A DNA stretch of 31,194 nucleotides from positions 1 through 31,194 of the forward strand of contig NZ_JYJG01000314.1 in NCBI RefSeq assembly GCF_000955955.1, read 5' to 3'. Positions 7,482-15,536 of this stretch are shown here, piece by piece (the stretch's first letter is position 1; each line of letters starts with the position of its first letter). Origin of the DNA: Lentzea aerocolonigenes (GTDB taxonomy: Bacteria > Actinomycetota > Actinomycetes > Mycobacteriales > Pseudonocardiaceae). The translations under genes and the position numbers were made by a program. The notes under the pieces were generated by a model that was not told the origin of the DNA, ran no database searches, and saw only the letters and a program-made list of their open reading frames with translations.

Positions 7482-10058
7482 ATGAGATCGCAACCCCTAG
7501 GCCTGCTCGCATCCGCGCTGGTGGTGACACTCGCCGCGACCACCTTTCCCGCGGCAGGCACAGCCCTCGCCGCCGACTACGAGCGCGTGCTCAACGGAAA
7601 GTTCGACACCGGCGCCGCCGACCCCTGGTGGAGCAGCGCCGGCGTGACCAACCGGATCACCGGCGGTGAGCTGTGTGCGGCGGTCACCGGCGGAACCACC
7701 AACCCCTGGGACGCTCTGGTCGGCCAGAACGGCGTCCCGTTCGAGAGCGGGCAGTCCTACACCTTCTCGTTCGACGCCCACGCCACCGCCGCGCAGACGA
7801 TCGCGGCGGCGGCGGGCGAGAGCGTGAGCCCCTATCGCGGGATCGCCAAGCAGGACTTCGCGCTCACCACCGCGAAGCAGCACTACACCTTCACGTTCAC
7901 GTCCACATTGGACTTCCCGGACGCGGGCAACGGCCAGGTCGCCTTCCAGCTGGGCGGCCAGGCGACCGACAACACGATCTGCGTGGACAACGTGTCGCTG
8001 GTCGGCGGCGTCAAGCCACCCGGTGGCGTGAACCCCAACCCCACCAAGAAGGTTCAGGTCGACCTGGTGGCGTACGTGCCGGGTCTGCCCAAGCGCGCCA
8101 CCCTCGTCTCCACGGCCACCACGCCGCAGACGTGGACCCTCAAGAACTCCGCGGGCGCGGCGGTGGCGACCGGTCAGACCACGCCGAGGGGAGCGGACGC
8201 GGCGTCCGGCGACTCGGTGCACCTGATCGACTTCTCGTCGTTCGACACGCCGGGCACCGGGTACACGCTGTCCGTCGGCGCCGACAGCAGCTTCCCGTTC
8301 GACATCTCCGCCGACCCGGTAAAGAAGCTGCGCTACGACTCTCTCGCGTTCTTCTACCACCAGCGCAGCGGCATCGCGATCGACGCGCAGTACGTGGGCG
8401 CCGAGTACGCGCGCCCGGCCGGTCACGTCAACGTCGCGCCCAACCAGGGCGACAACAACGTGCCGTGCCGCGCCGATCTCGCCTGTGGCTACACGCTGGA
8501 CGTGCGCGGTGGCTGGTACGACGCGGGCGACCACGGCAAGTACGTGGTCAACGGCGGCATCGCGGCCTGGCAGCTGCTCAACTCCTACGAGCGGGCCACG
8601 CGAGTCGGTGACCCCTCGGCGTTCCGCGACGGCACGCTGGCCATCCCGGAGAAGTCCAACGGCGTGCCCGACCTCCTCGACGAGGCGCGCTGGGAGGTCG
8701 ACTTCCTGCTGAAGATGCAGGCACCGGACGGCATGGCGCACCACAAGGTGCACGACGCGGCCTGGACGGCGCTGCCCACCCGTCCCGAACTGGACGACCA
8801 GGTGCGACGGCTGTCCGCCACCAGCACGGCGGCGACGCTGAACCTGGCCGCGGTGGCCGCACAGGCTTCCCGGCTCTGGCGCGGCATCGACGCGGCCTAC
8901 TCGGCGAAACTCCTTGCCGCAGCGCGGAAGGCGTACGCCGCGGCCAAGGCGAACCCCGCCAAGCTCGCCGACCCCAACGACAACGTGGGCGGCGGCGCGT
9001 ACGACGACAAGACCGTGAGCGACGAGTTCTACTGGGCCGCAGCGGAGCTGTACACGACCACCGGTGACGCCACCTACCGGACCGACGTCACCTCCTCCCC
9101 GCACTACAAGGCGGCCGGCCTGACCAGGGCGGGCTTCTTCTGGGGCGGCACGGCTCCACTGGGTGACATCACGCTCGCCCTGGTGCCCAACGGTCTGCCC
9201 GCGGCGGACGTCGCGGCGATCAAGGCCGCGTTTACTTCTGTGGCGGACCAGCACCTGGCCGCGATGGCCACCATGGGCTACGCGACGCCGTACGACAACA
9301 GCACCGACGGTTACGTGTGGGGTTCGAACTCCGGGGTGCTGAACAACGCCCAGGTGCTCGCGCTGGCACACGACTTCACCGGTGCGGCCAAGTACCGCGA
9401 CGGCGTGTTCGAGGCGCTGCACTACCTGCTCGGCCGCAACCCGCTGAGCACCTCGTACGTGGCGGGCTACGGCGACCAGGCCGTCCACAACGTGCACCAC
9501 CGGTTCTGGGCCCACCAGAACGACCCCACCCTGCCGACCGCACCCGCGGGATCGCTCTCCGGCGGCCCGAACAGCGGCCTGCAGGACCCCGTGGTCCAGC
9601 GGTTGCTCGTCGGCTGCCCGCAGCAGAAGTGCTGGGTCGACGACATCGGCGCCTACTCGGTGAACGAGGTCGCGGTCAACTGGAACTCCGCGCTCGCCTG
9701 GGTTTCTAGCTGGGCGGCGGAGAAGTCCGGGACGCCCGTCACGAAGCCGGACTGCGAGGTGCGCTACGAGGCCAGCAAGTACCAGGGCGGCCTGACGGCG
9801 CACGTGTCCCTCACCAACACCGGCACCACCGCGTGGAACGGGTGGAAGCTCGCGTTCGCGTTCCCCGGCACCCAGCGGATCACCCAGGGGTGGTCGGCGA
9901 ACTGGAACCAGTCCGGCCGCGACGTGACCGCGACCAACATGCCGTGGAACGCGCAGATCGACCCGGGCAAGTCCGTCTACATCGGATTCAACGCCTCCGG
10001 CACCGGAGCCGATCCGGCGGCGTTCACCATCAACGGCAAGAAATGCGGAACCGGCTGA
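7482..10058 (+). CDS. Secreted multidomain GH9 cellulase (CBM4-like, Ig-like, GH9, CBM2)
   Basis: 858 residues. The signal peptide ends at about residue 30 (AAGTALA). A CBM4/9-like beta-sandwich (about 32-175) opens with NGKFDTGAADPWW and ends NTICVDNVSLVGG. A CelD-type Ig-like domain follows (about 185-285), then the GH9 (alpha/alpha)6 domain (about 290-745). Asp347 and Asp350 in WYDAGDHGKY activate the water, and Glu729 in YSVNEVAVNWNS is the acid; VHHRFWAHQ is the conserved His block. The C-terminal CBM2 (about 757-858) begins CEVRYEASKYQGG and ends KKCGTG, with its cysteine pair. The architecture resembles actinobacterial processive or endo GH9 cellulases. The CebR/CelR box just upstream supports cellobiose control. 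A strong hairpin follows the stop. Confidence 0.95.
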   Translation: MRSQPLGLLASALVVTLAATTFPAAGTALAADYERVLNGKFDTGAADPWWSSAGVTNRITGGELCAAVTGGTTNPWDALVGQNGVPFESGQSYTFSFDAHATAAQTIAAAAGESVSPYRGIAKQDFALTTAKQHYTFTFTSTLDFPDAGNGQVAFQLGGQATDNTICVDNVSLVGGVKPPGGVNPNPTKKVQVDLVAYVPGLPKRATLVSTATTPQTWTLKNSAGAAVATGQTTPRGADAASGDSVHLIDFSSFDTPGTGYTLSVGADSSFPFDISADPVKKLRYDSLAFFYHQRSGIAIDAQYVGAEYARPAGHVNVAPNQGDNNVPCRADLACGYTLDVRGGWYDAGDHGKYVVNGGIAAWQLLNSYERATRVGDPSAFRDGTLAIPEKSNGVPDLLDEARWEVDFLLKMQAPDGMAHHKVHDAAWTALPTRPELDDQVRRLSATSTAATLNLAAVAAQASRLWRGIDAAYSAKLLAAARKAYAAAKANPAKLADPNDNVGGGAYDDKTVSDEFYWAAAELYTTTGDATYRTDVTSSPHYKAAGLTRAGFFWGGTAPLGDITLALVPNGLPAADVAAIKAAFTSVADQHLAAMATMGYATPYDNSTDGYVWGSNSGVLNNAQVLALAHDFTGAAKYRDGVFEALHYLLGRNPLSTSYVAGYGDQAVHNVHHRFWAHQNDPTLPTAPAGSLSGGPNSGLQDPVVQRLLVGCPQQKCWVDDIGAYSVNEVAVNWNSALAWVSSWAAEKSGTPVTKPDCEVRYEASKYQGGLTAHVSLTNTGTTAWNGWKLAFAFPGTQRITQGWSANWNQSGRDVTATNMPWNAQIDPGKSVYIGFNASGTGADPAAFTINGKKCGTG

Positions 10059-10076
10059 TCGCCTGAACCACCACCA

Positions 10077-10109
10077 CCGCCGCACCGGCCACCTCGGCCG
10101 GTGCGGCGG
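10077..10109 (+). terminator. Strong hairpin after the GH9 gene
   Basis: CCGCCGCACCGGCC (10077-10090) and GGCCGGTGCGGCGG (10096-10109) form a perfect 14-bp stem with a 5-nt loop. It starts 18 nt after the GH9 stop and ends 6 nt before the ribosome site of the sigma region-4 gene. It may terminate GH9 transcription or act as an intercistronic stabiliser. Confidence 0.75.
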
Positions 10110-10128
10110 CGCACGTGAGGAGACCTTC

Positions 10129-10398
10129 GTGGACCGCACCCGCGAGACCTGGCTCATCGCGGACGCGCTGTCACAGCTCACGCGCGAACACCGCGAGGTG
10201 ATCACCCGGGCCTGCTACCGCCGCGAGACCGTCGCCGAGCTCGCAGACGTGCTGGGGCTGCCGCAGGACGCGGTGAAGTCCCGGCTGCATCACGGCTTGC
10301 GCGCGCTGGACCTGGCGTTGCGGGCGAACGGCGTCATCGCATGCGAGGACCCCGCACCGACATCGGCGCGGGGTCCTTCGCACATCAGGGAGTGGTGA
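10129..10398 (+). CDS. Orphan sigma-70 region-4 (ECF-type) helix-turn-helix protein
   Basis: 89 residues from a GTG with AGGAG 6 nt upstream. Residues about 10-65 are a clear ECF sigma region 4: ALSQLTREHREVI, then the helix-turn-helix VAELADVLGLPQDAVKSRL and a final LHHGLRALDLALR helix. Region 2, which binds core polymerase and the -10 element, is absent. The 70 bp between GH9 and this start cannot hold it, so this is no simple frameshift. The last ~15 residues are encoded by a hairpin, and the stop overlaps the end of the convergent GH43 gene by 14 bp. It could be a small DNA-binding regulator, an anti-polymerase decoy or a decaying remnant. The good ribosome site argues for translation. 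Confidence 0.6.
   Translation: MDRTRETWLIADALSQLTREHREVITRACYRRETVAELADVLGLPQDAVKSRLHHGLRALDLALRANGVIACEDPAPTSARGPSHIREW
10346..10377. terminator. Bidirectional hairpin at the convergence of the sigma-like gene and GH43
   Basis: AGGACCCCGC (10346-10355) pairs perfectly with GCGGGGTCCT (10368-10377), and the loop can add a CCGA/TCGG stem. It lies 8 nt beyond the GH43 stop on the reverse strand and inside the 3' end of the sigma-like frame. It probably ends both converging transcripts. Confidence 0.65.
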
Positions 10399-12340
10399 GC
10401 TCGAACCTCGACACGGCGACCGAACCGCCGAGCGACTGCGTGGCGTGGTTGAAGATGCCGAACCGGTAGCCCATGAAGAACTGCCAGTCGCTCTTCAACG
10501 TGAAGCCGGTTCCCAGCGAGGTGAAGTTCACCCCGTCGGTGCTGTAGGAGAACCGGGCCTGCCTGCCGCTGCCAGGACGGATGTCGGCGTTGGCGCGCAA
10601 CCAGATCCGGTTCCCGGTGAGGTTCGCGCTCGCGATCTCCGTGCCGGTGCCGGTCGTGTTCCAGTTGCCGTCCATGGTCAGCCCGTTGACCATGACGACG
10701 CGGTTGCGGCCGTTGTCGCGCTTGACGCCTATCCACGCCGACGAGTCGCGTAGCATCGCAAGCCCGCTGCGGTCGCCGTCGCGCATCGAGGTCACGTCGA
10801 GCGCGACGGTCGCGGTCGACGACGGACCCTGGATGCGGTGGGTGAGGGTGTTGCGGGCGTTGTACAGGTCGTTGGTGACGGTCGCCGTGGAGAGTCGCAA
10901 ACCGTTGTCGACGCTGTACTTCGTGGTGTCCGGGTTGTGGTTCCACTCCCACTGCGGCCCGAGTTTGGTGCCCTCGAACGTGTCCACCCCGGTCATCGGT
11001 TTGACCTGGCGTGGTGGCGGCGGGAGGTTCGGCACCGGGTAGTTCGCGCCCCAGCCGCCGTTGACCGTGGTGATGCGCGGCCAGCCGTCCGCGGTCCAGG
11101 TGATCGGCGCGAGCACCGGCACGCGGCCGCCGGGATAGGCGTCGATGAACGCCATGTAGTACCAGTCGCCGTTCTGCGTCTGCACGAGACCGCCCTGGTG
11201 CGGCACTCCCGCGCCCTGGACCGGTGTCGGCATGTTCAGCAGCACCTGCTGGACGGTGTACGGGCCGAACGGGCTCGACGCCCTCAGCACGTACTGGCCG
11301 TTCGCGGGCCTGGTGACCCAGATGTAGTAGTAGCCGCCCCGCTTGTAGAACCGGGAGCCCTCCAGGGTGCCGATGTTCGACGGGGTCTGGAACACCTGCT
11401 GGGAGCGCACCTCGGACTTCCCGTCCGGTGAGAGCTGCGCGACGCTGATCTGGGTGTTGCCGTAGGCGACGTACATCGTGTCGTTGTCGTCGACCAGCAT
11501 GCCCGCGTCGTAGTAGCACTTGTTGATGGTGGACAGCTTGGACCACTGCCCGTCCACCGCCGCGGCGGTGTAGATGTGGGTCTGCGCGAAGTCGACGCAC
11601 CCTCCCCAGTAGTAGGTCTTGTTGCTCTTGCGGAAGTTCAGGAACGACGCCCAGATCCCGCGCACGTAACCACGTCCGCCGCTGAGGTCGTACTTGGCTC
11701 CGAAGTCCAGCCGTGGCACGGAATGCCCGGCGTACTCCCAGTTCACCAGGTCGTAGGAGCGCAGGATCGGCGCTCCCGGCGAGTAGTGCATGGTCGACGC
11801 CGAGTAGTAGTACGTGTCGTCCACGCGGATGATGTCGCCGTCCGCGAAGTCCTGCCACACCACCGGGTTCTTGAACGAGGCGGCCTGCGGTGGCGTGGTG
11901 GTCGTTGTAGTTGTGGTCGTCGTGGTAGGAGGAGTTCCGGTGTCGTTGCAGGCGACACCGTTGAGGCGGAACGACACCGGATCGGGGTTGGCCGAGGAGA
12001 ACGTGCCGTTGAACCCGAACTCGACCTTGCCGCCGGTCGGCACGGAACCGTTGTAGGAGACGTTGCGGGCGCTGACCTGGTTGCCGCTCTGCGTGATCAC
12101 GGCGTTCCAGTGCTGGCCGACCTGCTGGCCGTCCGCGTAGGTCCACTCGAGGTTCCAGCCGGTGATCGCGTCACCGGTGTTGGTGATCGACACGGACGCG
12201 CCGAAACCGCCCTGCCACTCGGAGGTCCTGGCGTAGGTGACCGAACAGCCGGGGGCCGCCTGCGCGGCCGTGCTCGCGGCGAGCCCTCCGGCCACCAGGG
12301 TGAGTGCGGCGAGGGTCGCCGCGGCCGGAGCGCGCCTCAT
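10385..12340 (-). CDS. Secreted CBM2-GH43 arabinofuranosidase/xylosidase with C-terminal beta-sandwich
   Basis: 651 residues from the ATG at 12340, which overlaps the GH27 stop as ATGA; longer upstream frames merely run through GH27. The signal peptide ends AAQA near residue 31. CBM2 follows (about 32-135) with tryptophans in SEWQGG, GWNLEW and QHWNAV. An 11-threonine linker leads to the GH43 five-blade propeller (about 160-450). Likely catalytic residues are Asp in FADGDIIRVDD (base), Asp in YYDAGMLVDD (pKa modulator) and Glu in TLEGSRFYKRG (acid). The C-terminal ~190 residues from DTFEGTKLGPQWEW form the concanavalin-like domain typical of GH43 xylosidase/arabinofuranosidases. It is the last gene of the CE3-GH62-GH27-GH43 run. 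Exact linkage is uncertain. Confidence 0.9.
   Translation of the reverse strand: MRRAPAAATLAALTLVAGGLAASTAAQAAPGCSVTYARTSEWQGGFGASVSITNTGDAITGWNLEWTYADGQQVGQHWNAVITQSGNQVSARNVSYNGSVPTGGKVEFGFNGTFSSANPDPVSFRLNGVACNDTGTPPTTTTTTTTTTTPPQAASFKNPVVWQDFADGDIIRVDDTYYYSASTMHYSPGAPILRSYDLVNWEYAGHSVPRLDFGAKYDLSGGRGYVRGIWASFLNFRKSNKTYYWGGCVDFAQTHIYTAAAVDGQWSKLSTINKCYYDAGMLVDDNDTMYVAYGNTQISVAQLSPDGKSEVRSQQVFQTPSNIGTLEGSRFYKRGGYYYIWVTRPANGQYVLRASSPFGPYTVQQVLLNMPTPVQGAGVPHQGGLVQTQNGDWYYMAFIDAYPGGRVPVLAPITWTADGWPRITTVNGGWGANYPVPNLPPPPRQVKPMTGVDTFEGTKLGPQWEWNHNPDTTKYSVDNGLRLSTATVTNDLYNARNTLTHRIQGPSSTATVALDVTSMRDGDRSGLAMLRDSSAWIGVKRDNGRNRVVMVNGLTMDGNWNTTGTGTEIASANLTGNRIWLRANADIRPGSGRQARFSYSTDGVNFTSLGTGFTLKSDWQFFMGYRFGIFNHATQSLGGSVAVSRFELTTP
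11894..11926 (-). repeat. Poly-threonine linker tract in GH43 (11 Thr codons)
   Basis: Eleven consecutive ACN codons between CBM2 and GH43, with mixed third bases. The tract is a flexible, probably glycosylated linker. Confidence 0.9.
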
Positions 12341-13974
12341 GATCGGGACCACTTCTGGTTGGACTGGCCGTTGCAGGTCCACAGCACCAGTCGCGACCCG
12401 TTCGCGGTGCCGGAGCGTTCCACGTCCAGGCACAGACCGGCGTTGGCGTTGCGGACCGATCCGTCGGCCTCCACCGTCCAGCGCTGGTTCGCCTGACCGT
12501 TGCACGGCCAGCTGATGACGCGGGTGCCGTTGGTGGTGCCCTGGTTGTTGGCGTCCAGGCACTTGTCGCCGAAGACGCGGATCTCACCGTTCGGCCACGA
12601 GGTCCACTGCTGGCTCGCCGCGGTGGTGCAGTCCTGGATCGCCGTGTTGGCACCGTTCGCCGTGGAGCCGTTCTCCACGTCGACGCACCGGTTGGACGCC
12701 GCACCGCGCAACCGTGCGGTGGTGCCGGCGATCGGGCTGCCCCCGGTGACCCGGAAGGCGGCAACGCCGTGCGCGGGAACGGATGCGGAGATCGCACCAG
12801 AAGTCGTGGACGTGCCGCCGGTCCACTGGTCGGTGAGCGTGAAGCCGGTGCCGGACAGGCCGATCTGGGCGGCCGTGGTGGACACGGTCGCGGTGCCGGA
12901 GCCCCGGTTGAACAGTCCGACCGCGACCGAGCCGTCCGAGAGCGGCTTGGCGAACACCTCCGTGTTGCCGTCGTCGCGCACCCGGCGACCGCCGGCACCG
13001 AGCCGGTCCTGGTTCACCGCGATCAGGCGCGGGTTGCGCAGGATCGCGCTCACGTCCCCGGACATGGTGCGGATGTCGTTGCCCGCCATGAGTGGCGCGG
13101 CCAGCAGCGACCACAGCGTGAAGTGCGAGCGCGACTCGGTGAGCGAGAGCCCTGGCCGGCCGACGACGAGCATGTCCGGGTCGTTCCAGTGGCCGGGTCC
13201 GGACTGGACGGCAAGCGGGGCGGTGACGTCCAGGACGTTGCCCACGCCCATCGGATAGCTGTTCACGTTGCCGTTCTGCCAGATGTCCAGCAGGTCCTCG
13301 GTCGTCCGCCACAGGTCGGCGACCTCGCCCCAGTTGTACCGGTCGCCGGTGATGGCGTGGAAGCTGTTGGGGTTGATGCTGTAGACGATCGGGCGGCCGG
13401 TGGCGCGCAGGGCGTCGCGCATGATCGAGAACCGGGCGACCTGCTCGTCACGGGTGCCCGCGCCGGAGCACCAGTCGTACTTCAGGTAGTCGACGCCCCA
13501 CGACGCGAACGTGCGCGCGTCCTGCGCCTCGTGGCCCTTGCTGCCGGTCGCGCCCGGGAACGCGCCGGTGCCCTGCGCGCACGTCTTCTCGTTGGGCACC
13601 TGGTAGATGCCGAACTTCAGGCCACGCGCGTGGATGTAGTCGCCCAGCGCCTTCATCCCGCTCGCGAACTTCGTGGGATGCGAACGCAGGTTGCCCGCGG
13701 AGTCGCGTTGCGGGTCGAACCAGCAGTCGTCCACGACGACGTACTGGTAGCCCGCGTCGCGCATGCCGGAGGACACCATCGCGTCGGCCGCCTGGCGCAC
13801 CTGGGCCTCGGTGATGCCGCACCCGAAGCTGTTCCAGCTGTTCCAGCCCAGCGGCGGGGTCAGCGCCGGGCTGCCGGGCGCGGCCTGCGTGGCACCAGGG
13901 CTGACGGTGATGGTCGCGATCGCCGCCAGCACCGCGGCGACGAGGTGTGACAGTCTTCTTGGCCGGGTGGGCAT
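12337..13974 (-). CDS. Secreted GH27 alpha-galactosidase-like enzyme with ricin-type (CBM13) domain
   Basis: 545 residues. The signal peptide ends ATQA near residue 31, and the ATG has GAGAGGGA about 6 nt upstream. The GH27 barrel opens with LTPPLGWNSWNSFGC. Asp167 in YLKYDWC is the nucleophile, and Asp220 in EVADLWRTTEDL is the acid/base. VVVDDCW keeps the aspartate pair that in alpha-galactosidases contacts O4 and O6. The loop reads GIYQVPNEKTC, where human alpha-galactosidase has GIYADVGNKTC. A C-terminal antiparallel beta domain is followed by a ricin beta-trefoil (about 425-545) ending NQKWSRS. Substrates could be alpha-galactosyl groups on xylan or mannan. Related actinobacterial GH27-CBM13 enzymes include beta-L-arabinopyranosidases, so that remains possible. 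It is coupled to GH43 by an ATGA overlap. Confidence 0.9.
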   Translation of the reverse strand: MPTRPRRLSHLVAAVLAAIATITVSPGATQAAPGSPALTPPLGWNSWNSFGCGITEAQVRQAADAMVSSGMRDAGYQYVVVDDCWFDPQRDSAGNLRSHPTKFASGMKALGDYIHARGLKFGIYQVPNEKTCAQGTGAFPGATGSKGHEAQDARTFASWGVDYLKYDWCSGAGTRDEQVARFSIMRDALRATGRPIVYSINPNSFHAITGDRYNWGEVADLWRTTEDLLDIWQNGNVNSYPMGVGNVLDVTAPLAVQSGPGHWNDPDMLVVGRPGLSLTESRSHFTLWSLLAAPLMAGNDIRTMSGDVSAILRNPRLIAVNQDRLGAGGRRVRDDGNTEVFAKPLSDGSVAVGLFNRGSGTATVSTTAAQIGLSGTGFTLTDQWTGGTSTTSGAISASVPAHGVAAFRVTGGSPIAGTTARLRGAASNRCVDVENGSTANGANTAIQDCTTAASQQWTSWPNGEIRVFGDKCLDANNQGTTNGTRVISWPCNGQANQRWTVEADGSVRNANAGLCLDVERSGTANGSRLVLWTCNGQSNQKWSRS

Positions 13975-13998
13975 CGTCGGTCCCTCTCAGGCAGGGGT

Positions 13999-14032
13999 GA
14001 CGCCGCCGGGGATCCGGGTTCCCGGCGGCGTC
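13999..14032 (-). terminator. Intercistronic hairpin between GH62 and GH27
   Basis: GACGCCGCCGGG (13999-14010) and CCCGGCGGCGTC (14021-14032) form a perfect 12-bp stem with a 10-nt loop. It lies in the 69-nt gap, 11 nt after the GH62 stop and 24 nt before the GH27 start. No T-run follows, so it may attenuate or stabilise the mRNA rather than end it. Confidence 0.6.
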
Positions 14033-14043
14033 GGTCTCGGGAG

Positions 14044-15498
14044 TCAGCAGGTCGAGTTGGTCTGGGTCAGCAGGCCGAGCTTCCACGGCAGCTTGTTGTA
14101 GTCACCGCCGGCGCTGGGATTGATGCCCTGGTAGAGGAAGCGGAGCTGACAGGGGTTGATCTCCATCGTCTGGTCCACACCGGCGCGGATCATCTCGCCG
14201 TGGCTGAAGTCGCGCGTCCACTGTCCACCTGGGAGCGTCACGTTGTTCGAGCGGGCGAACGGATTCGACTCCTCGGCGGCCAGCGGGCTCCACGGACCGG
14301 TGATCGACGAAGCGGTCCAGGTGCGGAACCAGCGCCTGCCGTCCGACCCGATCGCCTCGACGATCAGCATCCACTGGTTGCGCCCTGCGACCTTGTAGAC
14401 GTTGGAGGCCTCGAACAACCGGTTCTTGTTCGAGTCCTGCAGCGCGATCACGGTGTTGGTGAACCCGTTGGGGAACTGCGCCAAGGTCGTCTCGGACCGG
14501 TAGAGGTGCCCGTTGTCGTCGGACGAGAACAGGTAGCACTTGGCGGTGTCGCACACCATCCAGAAGTCGACCCAGTAGCCGTTGCCGATGTTGTCGCGGA
14601 TGATCTGCGGCATGCCGTTCGCGTAGAAGTTCTTCGGCGCCGACCACGACGACGGGTTCGAGATGTCCGCGGTCGTCGAGTACGACGCGTTCGATCCCGT
14701 CTGGTACACCAGGTACCACAGGCGTTGTGGCGCGAAGTAGAACACGTGCGGCGCCGCTTTGTAGCCACCACCGACGGCCGTGCGGTCGAGGTAGTGGTGC
14801 GGTGCCGAGGCGGCCTGCGACCAGTCGGTGAAGCTCGTGTACATGATGTTGTAGCCGGTGGTGTAGACCGACGCGAACACGTGGTACTTGCCGTTGTAGT
14901 ACACGACGCTCGGGTCCTTGACCGAGTAGACGTTTGGGTGCGCCGAGTCCGGCTTGGGACTGATCAGCGCACCGCTGGAGGACCACCGGAAGCTCGACGG
15001 CAGGTTTCCGGCCGGTGGATTCCCCGTCGTGGTCGTGGTTGTCGTGGTGGTGGTGGGTCCGACGTCGCCTGTGCACAGGGTGCCGTTCAACGTGAACTCA
15101 GTGGGGTTCGGGTTGCTCGTCCCGCTCGTGGACCCGTTGAACCCGAACTCGACCTTGCCACCAGTCGGGATCGTCGCGTTGTAGGAGACGTTGCGAGCCG
15201 TCACCTGGGCACCGGACTGGGACGCCTCGGCGTTCCACGCCTGCTTCACCTGCTGACCGGCGCCGAAACTCCAGGTGAGCGTCCAACCGTCGATCGCGTC
15301 ACCGAGGTTGGTGACGGCCACGTTCGCGGTAAACCCACCGTCCCAGGTGGACGGTGCGGAGTAGGACACCGAACAACCCGGCGCGGCCGCCGCGGGAGGC
15401 AGCGTCACGGCGGTGATCGCGGACAGGGTGACGAGCGGGACCGCGGCCGCGACCGCGAGCCGGGCTCGCCGCGATGCGAACAGTCGTGCGAAGAACAT
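14044..15498 (-). CDS. Secreted CBM2-GH62 alpha-L-arabinofuranosidase
   Basis: 484 residues from the ATG at 15498, chosen because GAAGGG lies 5 nt before it; a GTG two codons earlier is too close to that site. The signal peptide ends PPAAA near residue 38. CBM2 follows, starting APGCSVSYSAPSTWDGG, then a 10-threonine linker. The GH62 propeller (about 170-484) begins LPSSFRWSSSGALISPKPDS, a family signature. Likely catalytic residues are Asp in SVKDPSVVYY (base), Asp in YWVDFWMVCD (pKa modulator) and Glu in RLFEASNVYK (acid). GH62 enzymes release arabinofuranose from singly substituted xylose in arabinoxylan. It is the second gene of the CE3-led run, 38 nt after CE3. Its CBM2 is a close relative of the one on GH43. 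Confidence 0.94.
   Translation of the reverse strand: MFFARLFASRRARLAVAAAVPLVTLSAITAVTLPPAAAAPGCSVSYSAPSTWDGGFTANVAVTNLGDAIDGWTLTWSFGAGQQVKQAWNAEASQSGAQVTARNVSYNATIPTGGKVEFGFNGSTSGTSNPNPTEFTLNGTLCTGDVGPTTTTTTTTTTGNPPAGNLPSSFRWSSSGALISPKPDSAHPNVYSVKDPSVVYYNGKYHVFASVYTTGYNIMYTSFTDWSQAASAPHHYLDRTAVGGGYKAAPHVFYFAPQRLWYLVYQTGSNASYSTTADISNPSSWSAPKNFYANGMPQIIRDNIGNGYWVDFWMVCDTAKCYLFSSDDNGHLYRSETTLAQFPNGFTNTVIALQDSNKNRLFEASNVYKVAGRNQWMLIVEAIGSDGRRWFRTWTASSITGPWSPLAAEESNPFARSNNVTLPGGQWTRDFSHGEMIRAGVDQTMEINPCQLRFLYQGINPSAGGDYNKLPWKLGLLTQTNSTC
15025..15054 (-). repeat. Poly-threonine linker tract in GH62 (10 Thr codons)
   Basis: Ten consecutive ACN codons with mixed third bases, joining CBM2 to the GH62 domain. 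Confidence 0.9.
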
Positions 15499-15536
15499 GA
15501 TCACCCTTCGGCGTCGGAGGGATCTTCAGGCAGGGT

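Noticed and set aside
10059..10128. A missing sigma region 2 upstream, implying a frameshifted full sigma factor
   Set aside because: Only 70 bp separate GH9 from the sigma-like start, and a hairpin fills about half of them; there is no room for region 2.
7497..10205. A 902-codon open frame antisense to GH9
   Set aside because: It mirrors the GC-rich third positions of the GH9 gene, has Arg/Val/Gly-rich low-complexity content and shows no recognisable domain. GH9 on the other strand is certain.
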